The notes under the pieces were generated by a model, which worked only from the letters and a program-made list of their open reading frames with translations, ran no database searches and was not told the DNA's origin. Below, piece by piece: positions 1 through 6,108 of a stretch of DNA of 7,533 nt. The stretch is from positions 1-7,533 of the forward strand of contig CALFYV010000091.1 of the NCBI GenBank assembly GCA_937952395.1, in the 5' to 3' direction. The position numbers and the translations under genes are program-made. Source of the stretch: an uncultured Bacteriovoracaceae bacterium. Lineage in GTDB: Bacteria > Bdellovibrionota > Bacteriovoracia > Bacteriovoracales > Bacteriovoracaceae. The stretch's first letter is position 1. Each line of letters begins with the position of its first letter.

Positions 1-788
1 CAAGATTGGCAATTTTCTTCATCTTTGGCAGGATAAAACTCGCCGTCTCCATCACCATCTTCTCCGTCTCCTTCCCAATAAGGAATGATTTTTGAAAAAC
101 CGGCTTCCTCTAGGATATCAATCAGTTCAGGCAAAGACCAAAGCCTCCAGTCATAGACAAAAGAATTTTTATGCTTCTTACCGTTTTTGTCTTTAAAATG
201 AATAGCAAATAAACATTCATTGGTAATCGGGTTAAACTTTTGGCAATCCCAATAATATTTGAAATCCCCATGATTAGCGACTTCGACCATAACAGTTTGA
301 CTCTCTGGACCTCCAAAAAGATCAATAAAGAAAACTCCATCCTTCTTAAGGGTTTTCTTGGCCATCTTAAAATAATCTAATAACTGTTTTCTTTTCTTAA
401 AAATAAAATAAGAAAAATTGAAAGCACAGATGATATCAGCTTGAGGGTTTTTGGGAGATAAAACATTTCCTTTTAAGTAGCTCATTCGCTTTTTTTGTTC
501 ATCACTTAATTTGGAGTAGTGATTTTCTTTTCCATAATTAATAGGATCTGAATCTAAATCAATAGCGACAGCTTTATTTTCTTTTCTATATTTTACCCAC
601 TCACAAGAAAGATATCCTGTGCCTCCAAAATCTTCTCTTAAGATTTGAGGTTTTTTGCCACGGAGTCTTTTATATTCTTTGTCTAAAAATTCCACTTCAT
701 TTTGAGGATTTTGAACTGCTCGTTCATAGTATACGTGCTTATTAAATACAGCCTTCTTGCCAGCACTCGCTTGCTTCTTTTTTCCCAT
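1..788 (-). CDS. Class I SAM-dependent methyltransferase, C-terminus cut by window edge
   Basis: I translated this frame by hand: 262 uninterrupted codons from the ATG at 788-786, with no stop before the window edge. The Rossmann SAM-binding motifs are in order: motif I REDFGGTGYLS (residues 51-61), an acidic post-I strand AIDLDSDP (75-82), motif II ADIICAFNFSYF (117-128) and motif III LKKDGVFFIDLFGG (147-160). Later come YDWRLWSLPEL (about 212-222) and an acidic stretch EGDGEDGDGDGEF (239-251). The CAFNFSYF / DLFGGPE / YDWRLW / YWEG combination resembles, from memory, a proteobacterial family of uncharacterised methyltransferases of slightly greater length, so probably only some tens of residues are missing. 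The substrate cannot be told from the sequence. The basic N-terminus (MGKKKQASAGKK) is unlike a signal peptide, so the enzyme is cytoplasmic. The start is supported by an AAGGAG site 8 nt upstream. It lies 66 bp downstream of the protease gene on the same strand and may be partly co-transcribed with it, although it also has its own promoter candidate. Confidence 0.88.
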   Translation of the reverse strand, partial: MGKKKQASAGKKAVFNKHVYYERAVQNPQNEVEFLDKEYKRLRGKKPQILREDFGGTGYLSCEWVKYRKENKAVAIDLDSDPINYGKENHYSKLSDEQKKRMSYLKGNVLSPKNPQADIICAFNFSYFIFKKRKQLLDYFKMAKKTLKKDGVFFIDLFGGPESQTVMVEVANHGDFKYYWDCQKFNPITNECLFAIHFKDKNGKKHKNSFVYDWRLWSLPELIDILEEAGFSKIIPYWEGDGEDGDGDGEFYPAKDEENCQS

Positions 789-796
789 GAGATGTA

Positions 797-802
797 CTCC
801 TT
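797..802 (-). promoter_or_regulatory. Ribosome binding site of the methyltransferase gene
   Basis: On the minus strand this reads AAGGAG, followed by 8 nt (TACATCTC) and the ATG at 788. It is the strongest Shine-Dalgarno match ahead of any gene in the window and fixes the start codon. Confidence 0.75.
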
Positions 803-810
803 GAATTCAA
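801..810. repeat. 10-bp perfect palindrome, possible operator
   Basis: TTGAATTCAA is its own reverse complement. It lies between the candidate -10 box (812-817) and the ribosome binding site of the methyltransferase gene, covering the predicted transcription start near 805. That is a typical place for a repressor site, but a 10-bp AT-rich palindrome can occur by chance. Confidence 0.3.
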
Positions 811-811
811 G

Positions 812-840
812 AGAATAGCTTTATGAAAGAGATTAGGCAA
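812..840 (-). promoter_or_regulatory. Candidate sigma-70 promoter of the methyltransferase gene
   Basis: On the minus strand there is TTGCCT (840-835, 4 of 6 matches to the -35 consensus), a 17-bp spacer and TATTCT (817-812, 4 of 6 matches to the -10 consensus). The predicted start of transcription near 805 leaves a short leader that just includes the AAGGAG site. There is no hairpin-plus-T-run terminator between the protease stop and this site, so readthrough from upstream is also possible. Confidence 0.32.
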
Positions 841-854
841 TACTATTTCACTTA

Positions 855-2960
855 TTACTTGCTAGCTGTTTTCACTTCACCAATTATATCACTCATAATA
901 AATAGTGACTCTTCTATAATTGGATCCGCTGAAAGTTCTTTCTTGTACTCAGCGAAAGATTCTTTTTCTTCTTTATTCTTTGGTTCTTCGAGATTCTGAA
1001 TATTAATTTCTTTATTCTCTTCATCTAATTTATATTTTTCAATATCGGTTTTAACCTTTTTACGTTCTGAAATATAATCTTGCACAGTTAGAATTTTTAC
1101 AGTGTCTTTTTTACGCTCAAAGTACCAATTATTCGTTTCTATAATCTTCTGTAAATTTTTATTTTGTTTTACACGAACTTTACTCTTATCAATTAATTTA
1201 TCGATATTATAAGTATATTCATCCCATTTTTTATAAGGAACAGGATTCACTTTGGCCCAAGGAAGAGAATAATCTAAATACTTCTCACCTGATTCAAGAT
1301 AAGAAAATGGATCCGGAAGGATAATATCAGGAGTAACCCCTTTATATTGAGTAGAACTACCGTTAACTCTATAAAACTTCTGAATTGTTATTTTGAGCGC
1401 TCCTAAAGGAGAATAACTACGTGCCATTGGCGATAGGTAAGCGTCTAAATCAATCACAGCTTGGACTGTTCCTTTTCCGTGAGAAAACTCACCTCCAACA
1501 ATTACTGCACGTCCATAATCTTGGAGAGCAGCTGCCACAATTTCACTAGCCGATGCACTCAGTTTATTAATGAGCACAATGACAGGCTTATCAAATACGA
1601 CGTCTGGATTATTGCTTTTAAGTACCTCGACAGAGCCCGAACTTGCCTTGACTTGCACAATGGGTCCTTTTCCTACAAAAAGTCCTGACATCATACGGGC
1701 ATCATCTAGAGCACCTCCACCATTATTCCTTAAATCAAGAATAACTCCCTCGACAGCACTCTCTTTAAAAGCTTTAAGTTCTGCTTTCACATCGTCGGTA
1801 CAGTTACGTCCATTAGGATCATTAAAGTCACGATAAAACTTTGGCACTTTAATATATCCAATTTTTTTATCTAATTTATTGTGTTTAATAATGACTCCTT
1901 TAACATAGGAGTCTTGGATCTGAACAACATCTCGTACAATAGGAACAACCTTGATATCTCCAGAAGATTTCTTAACGGTCAGTCTAACTTCACTGCCCTT
2001 GTCTCCCCTGATTAACTTAACTGCATCTCTAAGTGGCATATTGACGATATCAACAGGTTCTTCTTTACCCTGACCGACTTTAAGAATTTTATCTCCAGCT
2101 TTAAGATCTTTTTGCTTATAGGAAGCACTACCAGGAACAATTCTTTCAACGACAATATAAGAATCTTCTTCTCTAAGTACTGCACCAATACCTTCTAACT
2201 TACCACTCATATCAATATCAAAATCTTCTTTATCATCTGGTGGCATATAATTGGTATGTGGATCAAAAACCCTGGTAATTGCATTATAAAAACGCTCATT
2301 ATAATCTCGTCTCTTTTCATTTTTAAGTCTTTTGAAAATTCGAGCGTAACTTTTTTCAACTCTGGTCAGAGCATCTTTCCTTAATTCTTTCTCACTCTTA
2401 ATTTTTATTTTTTTACCTTTTTTTAACTGAGCCTCTTTTTCTGTTTCTTGTTCTTCTGATAAATCGGCGAAACGACTAAGAGCTTCATACTTAAGGATTT
2501 TGGCCCATAGAGCTTTTAGCTCTTCTTTATTTTTTGCATAATCTCGTTTTTCAGAGTCGGTCTCCAGGGTCTCTTTTTTAGAAAAATCAAATCCCGCCTT
2601 CAATATCTCTTTGGTAAACTTCTCAACTTCCTTAATCCGTTCTTTAAAAATTCTTTCGGTAGTTTCCACCACATTTAATTTACCCGAAGCCAATTCATTA
2701 TCAAATTCATCTTGAAATTTTTTTAATTCGTTCACATCTTCAATGGTCAAAAACTGTTTACCGAAATCAACTCTTTCAATATAGAGCTTGAATGCTTTCT
2801 CACTCAAATCATCGTTAATTTTCTTTGAACTTAAATGCATTCCTTCGAGAGTGCCTTTTAAAATATTACCTAAGATGAGCTCTTTTGAATAAGACTGCTT
2901 CGCTGCAAAACTGGTATTGAAAGTAAGAAGTAAAAGCACAGTAAGCAAAACAAATTTCAT
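855..2960 (-). CDS. prc: Carboxy-terminal (tail-specific) protease, Prc/Tsp family, MEROPS S41
   Basis: This is a periplasmic processing protease that degrades or trims proteins from their C-terminal ends; in other bacteria Prc acts on envelope proteins and peptidoglycan enzymes. The protein has 701 residues from the chosen start, close to E. coli Prc (682). Features in order: signal peptide MKFVLLTVLLLLTF...SFAA with likely cleavage before KQS (1-21); a long Lys/Glu-rich helical region; FDPHTNYMPP (about 232-241); a PDZ domain (about 251-336, LEGIGAVL, AGDKILKVG); DLRNNGGG (409-416); and the S41 core LSASASEIVAAALQDYGRA followed by HGKGTVQ. By comparison with E. coli Prc from memory, the catalytic residues are Ser470 and Lys496, with Asp481. 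A Lys/Glu-rich C-terminal domain follows DYSLPWAKV. A frame with nine more codons exists up to 2987, but the shorter start gives a normal signal peptide, has GGAG 4 nt upstream, and is the only start downstream of the predicted transcription start (about 2984). No NlpI-like adaptor is encoded nearby. Confidence 0.93.
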   Translation of the reverse strand: MKFVLLTVLLLLTFNTSFAAKQSYSKELILGNILKGTLEGMHLSSKKINDDLSEKAFKLYIERVDFGKQFLTIEDVNELKKFQDEFDNELASGKLNVVETTERIFKERIKEVEKFTKEILKAGFDFSKKETLETDSEKRDYAKNKEELKALWAKILKYEALSRFADLSEEQETEKEAQLKKGKKIKIKSEKELRKDALTRVEKSYARIFKRLKNEKRRDYNERFYNAITRVFDPHTNYMPPDDKEDFDIDMSGKLEGIGAVLREEDSYIVVERIVPGSASYKQKDLKAGDKILKVGQGKEEPVDIVNMPLRDAVKLIRGDKGSEVRLTVKKSSGDIKVVPIVRDVVQIQDSYVKGVIIKHNKLDKKIGYIKVPKFYRDFNDPNGRNCTDDVKAELKAFKESAVEGVILDLRNNGGGALDDARMMSGLFVGKGPIVQVKASSGSVEVLKSNNPDVVFDKPVIVLINKLSASASEIVAAALQDYGRAVIVGGEFSHGKGTVQAVIDLDAYLSPMARSYSPLGALKITIQKFYRVNGSSTQYKGVTPDIILPDPFSYLESGEKYLDYSLPWAKVNPVPYKKWDEYTYNIDKLIDKSKVRVKQNKNLQKIIETNNWYFERKKDTVKILTVQDYISERKKVKTDIEKYKLDEENKEINIQNLEEPKNKEEKESFAEYKKELSADPIIEESLFIMSDIIGEVKTASK

Positions 2961-2964
2961 AGAA

Positions 2965-2968
2965 CTCC
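2965..2968 (-). promoter_or_regulatory. Ribosome binding site deciding the protease start
   Basis: GGAG on the minus strand lies 4 nt (TTCT) before the ATG at 2960. The spacing is short. The alternative ATG codons at 2987 and 2984 have only AAGG at 11 nt or more, and lie at or before the predicted transcription start. Confidence 0.5.
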
Positions 2969-2990
2969 ATTGGTTCGAATACATCATTTT

Positions 2991-3019
2991 ATTTTAAGCC
3001 TTAAGCGCCGGGATTACAA
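2991..3019 (-). promoter_or_regulatory. Candidate sigma-70 promoter of the protease gene
   Basis: On the minus strand: TTGTAA (3019-3014, 4 of 6 matches to -35), a 17-bp spacer, then TAAAAT (2996-2991, 5 of 6 matches to -10). The predicted start of transcription is near 2984, giving a leader of about 24 nt before the ATG at 2960. The site lies in the 147-bp divergent gap between this gene and pyrD. I saw no equally good match on the plus strand for pyrD. Confidence 0.5.
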
Positions 3020-3107
3020 TGCTCAATACTATGATCATCTTTGCCATGACTTTCTGCTTCTTAAAGATCTCATAGAAGTTTGCTCTTGTTTTGATTATGA
3101 TAGAAAA

Positions 3108-4163
3108 ATGAATTTTTATCCTCAATTCAAAAATATGGCCTTTCAGCTCGATCCCGAGAGAGCTCACGAGTGCTCCCTGAAAATTCTCGAGCGATTTCCT
3201 GGGATTTTTCACCTATTTCCTTACAGAAAACGCGAAGCTTATAAATATTCGCTTAACCGTTCAGGTCTAAACTGGCCCTTTCCTGTAGGTCTGGCTGCTG
3301 GATTAGACAAGGATGCAAGGGCCATTTCCTTTTTTGAAAATATCGGGATGGGCTCAATTGAAGTCGGTACAGTCACTTTATTGCCACAAGAGGGAAATCC
3401 AAGACCTCGAATGTGGCGCTATCCCCAAGAAACTTCACTCAGAAATAGCATGGGATTTCCTAACCAAGGTTCACAAATTATTTTAGAAAGAATCAAGAAA
3501 TCCAAACACCAAATAAACTTAGGCGTTAATATAGGAAAAAACAAGCAGACTTCAAAAGAACAAACTTCCAAAGAGTATGCAAAACTTTACTCTCTGTTTG
3601 CTCCTTATGCTGATTATTTAACTATCAATATTTCTTCTCCCAACACCCCAGGACTTAGAGATTTTCAGCAAGGAGACCTATTAAAAGAAATTCTTCAAGA
3701 AGTACAAAAAGAAAGAGAGCGATTTAGAACCCCTTTACTACTTAAAATAGCTCCAGATTTAGATGAAACACAAGTCAAACAATTGATCAAAACGTCTCAG
3801 GACTTCCAGCTAAATGGAGTGATTGCTACCAATACGACGCGTATATCAGAATATGGGGAAGGTGGCATATCTGGTAGCTTACTTTACAACAAAGCCCGAG
3901 ACATAAGAAACTTATGCCTGAATGAAACTAAAGACAATCCCGATTTTTCTATTGTTGGTGTGGGAGGATTTGAAAATTTTGAACAAATACTCGACTTTTG
4001 GAAAAATGGAGGTGCCTTTGTCCAAGTCTATACAGCCTTTATCTATCAGGGACCACAGCTACTTGTAGACATAGAAAAAAAAATTGATTCGTTATTGCTT
4101 AAATCACGATGCTCAAGCTTAGAAGAACTCCTAAGTAATAAAAAACTCTTACAAAAGCTTTGA
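3108..4163 (+). CDS. pyrD: Dihydroorotate dehydrogenase (quinone), class 2
   Basis: This enzyme oxidises dihydroorotate to orotate, the fourth step of de novo UMP synthesis, using FMN and passing electrons to membrane quinone. It has 351 residues. The N-terminal FQLDPERAHE helix (12-21) is the membrane and quinone-tunnel element that separates class 2 from the cytosolic class 1 enzymes. FMN and substrate motifs follow in order: GLAAGLDKD (61-69), EVGTVT (85-90), RNSMGFPNQG (112-121), NIGKNK (141-146), NISSPNTPGLR (174-184, with the catalytic-base serine of class 2 enzymes), KIAPDL (213-218), ATNTT (240-244), GGISG (252-256), GVGG (284-287) and QVYTAFIYQGP (306-316). The frame is open from 2970, but this ATG aligns with the E. 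coli PyrD N-terminus, so the extra 46 codons are left out. The ribosome binding site is weak (GATAGAAAA only). The last 15 bp overlap the aldehyde dehydrogenase gene on the other strand. Confidence 0.95.
   Translation: MNFYPQFKNMAFQLDPERAHECSLKILERFPGIFHLFPYRKREAYKYSLNRSGLNWPFPVGLAAGLDKDARAISFFENIGMGSIEVGTVTLLPQEGNPRPRMWRYPQETSLRNSMGFPNQGSQIILERIKKSKHQINLGVNIGKNKQTSKEQTSKEYAKLYSLFAPYADYLTINISSPNTPGLRDFQQGDLLKEILQEVQKERERFRTPLLLKIAPDLDETQVKQLIKTSQDFQLNGVIATNTTRISEYGEGGISGSLLYNKARDIRNLCLNETKDNPDFSIVGVGGFENFEQILDFWKNGGAFVQVYTAFIYQGPQLLVDIEKKIDSLLLKSRCSSLEELLSNKKLLQKL
4149..4163. other. Convergent overlap of pyrD and aldehyde dehydrogenase coding ends
   Basis: The pyrD stop TGA (4161-4163) lies inside the aldehyde dehydrogenase frame, and that gene's stop TAA (minus strand, 4151-4149) lies inside pyrD. 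The 15 shared bases encode the last residues of both proteins on opposite strands (QKL in pyrD, SKLL in the dehydrogenase). No hairpin-plus-T-run terminator is present, so both transcripts must extend into the opposing gene before ending. Confidence 0.85.
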
Positions 4164-5579
4164 GAACTTATCAAAAATTGATTTAATAATTTTCTTTTTA
4201 CTATCGGTATAGGGAGGATAAAAATATTGCATGCCTAAATCAAGCTTTCGCTTAAGTACTGCTCGCTTATGAGAAAACTCTCTGAAGCCCCAAATACCGT
4301 GATAATGTCCCATGCCCGAATGGCCTACCCCACCAAAAGGTAAATTATGATTAGCATTTTGTAAGATAACATCATTTATTGCAACCCCGCCTGAACAAGT
4401 ATTTTCTAGAATTGAATGAATAAAATCTTCATTTTTTGAAAATATATAGAGGGCCAAGGGATAACCATATTTAAGCACATCTACCGTCACTTCATTTAAC
4501 TTTTTGAAAGTTTTCATAGGAAGAATAGGACCAAAAATTTCCTCTTTATGCATTTGGCAGTTTTCAGGGATACCACTTAGTAACGTCATCTCTATTCGCC
4601 GTTCACTTTCATTAAAACCTGCGCCTAATTCAACAACAGCTCCAGCATTTTTCGCTTCTTCTAACATTGTCTTTAAACGAGAAAAATGCTTTTGATTAAT
4701 GATTTGAGTAAACTTATCAGGGTTCGATTCGGAAAATCTAGCTAAGACTTGCTTGAATTTTTTTACAAAAATATCTGCGACATCTTGATGAATATAAAGA
4801 GTATCAGGAGCAATACAGGTCTGGCCTGCATTAATGTATTTGCCCCAAGCTATTTTTGTAGCCGCATCATCTAAATTACTATTTTTATCTACAATAACGG
4901 GTGATTTACCACCCAGCTCTAAAGTAACAGAAGCTAAATTTTTTGCCGCCTTCTCCATCACTATTTTCCCAACTGCTGTACTACCAGTGAAGAAAATATG
5001 ATCAAAAGGAAGATCGAGTAAAAAATTGGCCAACTTATAATCACCCTCAACTAAAAAAACTTCGTGAGGTTCAAAAACCTGAGAAAGAAGTTGCTTTAAA
5101 ACTTTATTGATTTCCGGAGTAAATTCACTGGGCTTAATAATCAAAGTATTACCAGCGGCGATAGCCGAAACCAATGGATATATAACTAATTGAAATGGGT
5201 AATTCCAAGGACCGATTAATAAGCAGTTACCACGCCCCTCATAGCGTACCCAACTTTTTGTTCCAGTATAAAGCGCAGGAGTTTTAACCACTTCATCACT
5301 CATCCAACTTTTGAGATGTCGAGAGACATGATTAATCTCTGAAAGAACCGGCATTATCTCAATTAAATCGGTTTCAACTGAGCCTCTTCCAAAATCTGCT
5401 AGCAATGCTTCTTGAATCGATTTTTGATAACGCAAGATTTCGTTTTTAAGACGCGCAAGTTTTTTTAAACGTTCTGATAAAGTAAGATTTTTAGCTTTGA
5501 ATTTATATTTTTGCTGACTTTCAAAAGCAGCTTTAATTATTTTCTCTTCAGGTTGATTAAGTGTAACATTTTCAGACAT
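4149..5579 (-). CDS. NAD(P)-dependent aldehyde dehydrogenase, ALDH3-like family
   Basis: This enzyme oxidises an aldehyde to the carboxylic acid with NAD(P)+. The ALDH3-like branch commonly takes medium- or long-chain or aromatic aldehydes, often for detoxification; the exact substrate is not visible. It has 476 residues. Motifs: GPWNYP (123-128, oxyanion Asn126), IIKPSE (147-152), FTGSTAVGK (197-205, cofactor binding), LELGGKSP (220-227, Glu221), GQTCIAPD (252-259, nucleophile Cys255), EEIFGP (346-351, Glu347) and LPFGGVGHSGMGHYHG (413-428). The C-terminal YPPYT (454-458) and basic tail are typical of ALDH3-like enzymes. There is no signal peptide, so it is cytoplasmic. A frame with ten more codons exists up to 5609, but the chosen ATG has GAGG 6 nt upstream, and the predicted transcription start (about 5607) excludes the longer one. 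It is divergent from the gene at 5598 and convergent with pyrD, so it is probably transcribed alone. Confidence 0.94.
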   Translation of the reverse strand: MSENVTLNQPEEKIIKAAFESQQKYKFKAKNLTLSERLKKLARLKNEILRYQKSIQEALLADFGRGSVETDLIEIMPVLSEINHVSRHLKSWMSDEVVKTPALYTGTKSWVRYEGRGNCLLIGPWNYPFQLVIYPLVSAIAAGNTLIIKPSEFTPEINKVLKQLLSQVFEPHEVFLVEGDYKLANFLLDLPFDHIFFTGSTAVGKIVMEKAAKNLASVTLELGGKSPVIVDKNSNLDDAATKIAWGKYINAGQTCIAPDTLYIHQDVADIFVKKFKQVLARFSESNPDKFTQIINQKHFSRLKTMLEEAKNAGAVVELGAGFNESERRIEMTLLSGIPENCQMHKEEIFGPILPMKTFKKLNEVTVDVLKYGYPLALYIFSKNEDFIHSILENTCSGGVAINDVILQNANHNLPFGGVGHSGMGHYHGIWGFREFSHKRAVLKRKLDLGMQYFYPPYTDSKKKIIKSIFDKFSKLL

Positions 5580-5582
5580 AAT
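5553..5582 (+). promoter_or_regulatory. Candidate sigma-70 promoter for the 5598-7404 pair
   Basis: TTGATT (5553-5558, 4 of 6 matches to -35), an 18-bp spacer and CATAAT (5577-5582, 5 of 6 matches to -10). Its -10 box covers the start codon of the divergent aldehyde dehydrogenase. Transcription would begin near 5589, leaving a leader of only about 9 nt that contains AGG 5 nt before the ATG at 5598. Confidence 0.4.
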
Positions 5583-5585
5583 AGA

Positions 5586-5592
5586 CCTCAGG
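5586..5592. promoter_or_regulatory. Back-to-back ribosome binding sites in an 18-bp divergent gap
   Basis: CCTCAGG serves both strands. The minus strand reads CCTGAGG, giving GAGG 6 nt before the aldehyde dehydrogenase ATG (5579). The plus strand gives AGG 5 nt before the ATG at 5598. The two start codons are separated only by 5580-5597. Confidence 0.55.
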
Positions 5593-5597
5593 TTTAA

Positions 5598-6068
5598 ATG
5601 ACAAAACAAGAAAATTATAAAACATTTTGGATAAAAGTTTCACTTATTTTTATTGGTTCATTTTTTATCATTTTCCTTCCATTCTACACTATTTATACTT
5701 TTTTGCTTCATGATCAAGCTGCATGGTTAATCTCAACTATTATTGCCACGAGCTTCTCCATCTTCGCCAGTGCTCACTTGGGACGCGAACTACGTTCCAT
5801 CAGCTTTGAAATTAATTCAGTTAACAAGGATCCGCAAAAAGGACTTGATTATTATTATCAAGGAATTCAATCTCAACTCATATTCTACCGCTACGTATTG
5901 CACGAGAAGAATCAAGAGCTCGAGCTTTATGAGCAAAAAGGCCTTGGCCAGATCATGGGTGGTAAAATTTACATTAAAAAAACTCCTTACTATATAACAA
6001 TCACTGCACCTGTGGGTTTTATCAAGATTCTTGCGAGTTCCCTTGATCTGGATCGGATTATCTTTTAG
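5598..6068 (+). CDS. Hypothetical small membrane protein with two N-terminal transmembrane segments
   Basis: I do not recognise this 156-residue protein. Two hydrophobic segments are visible: about 11-37 (ending in FLPFYTIYTFLL) and about 41-60 (WLISTIIATSFSIFASAH), joined by a very short loop (HDQ), so they form a hairpin in the inner membrane. The remainder, from about residue 61, is soluble and mixed-charge: GRELRSISFEIN, then a Tyr-rich part (DYYYQGIQSQLIFYRYVL), a charged helix (HEKNQELELYEQ) and a C-terminal part with beta-like character (GKIYIKKTPYYITITAPVGF). With two membrane passes both ends would lie on the same side; Lys3, Lys8 and Lys13 favour the cytoplasm. There is no catalytic motif. 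The only early Met is the chosen start, which has AGG 5 nt upstream. The next gene follows after 40 bp on the same strand and is probably in the same unit. Confidence 0.75.
   Translation: MTKQENYKTFWIKVSLIFIGSFFIIFLPFYTIYTFLLHDQAAWLISTIIATSFSIFASAHLGRELRSISFEINSVNKDPQKGLDYYYQGIQSQLIFYRYVLHEKNQELELYEQKGLGQIMGGKIYIKKTPYYITITAPVGFIKILASSLDLDRIIF
5614..5643 (-). promoter_or_regulatory. Candidate sigma-70 promoter of the aldehyde dehydrogenase gene
   Basis: On the minus strand: GTGAAA (5643-5638, 4 of 6 matches to -35), an 18-bp spacer and a perfect TATAAT (5619-5614). Transcription would start near 5607, with a leader of about 28 nt that includes the GAGG site. It lies wholly inside the first 16 codons of the divergent gene at 5598. 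Confidence 0.5.
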
Positions 6069-6071
6069 ATT
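6043..6071 (+). promoter_or_regulatory. Possible secondary promoter ahead of the 431-residue protein gene
   Basis: TTGATC (6043-6048, 4 of 6 matches to -35), a 17-bp spacer and TAGATT (6066-6071, 4 of 6 matches to -10, overlapping the upstream stop codon). It would start transcription near 6078, about 31 nt before the ATG at 6109. In AT-rich DNA such matches are frequent, so this is tentative. Confidence 0.22.
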
Positions 6072-6108
6072 TAAATACTTTTAATATTTTTTCCAGGAAA
6101 CAAAGTAG

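Noticed and set aside
122..340. Minus-strand frame of 72 codons
   Set aside because: It lies inside the methyltransferase gene in another frame. The methyltransferase frame runs unbroken from 788 to the window edge and carries all the SAM motifs.
1461..1836. Plus-strand frames inside the protease gene
   Set aside because: They are antisense to the strongly conserved S41 catalytic domain and show no recognisable features of their own.
3007..3101. pyrD promoter on the plus strand (TATGAT at 3030 or 3096, TAAAGA at 3062)
   Set aside because: None of the -10-like hexamers has a reasonable -35 at 16-18 bp; the best (TTGCCA with TAAAGA) has a 15-bp spacer and a weak -10.
2970..3107. 46-codon N-terminal extension of pyrD
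   Set aside because: The extension has no similarity to PyrD, while the Met at 3108 aligns with the N-terminus of E. coli PyrD immediately before FQLDPERAHE.
2994..3212. Minus-strand frame of 72 codons upstream of the protease gene
   Set aside because: It starts at GTG without a ribosome binding site, covers the pyrD N-terminus on the opposite strand, and contains the protease promoter candidate. Its composition is that of an antisense shadow.
4170..4200. AAAATT...AATTTT stem followed by CTTTTTA as a pyrD terminator
   Set aside because: The stem has only A-T pairs, an 8-nt loop, and lies within aldehyde dehydrogenase codons; it is too weak to call.
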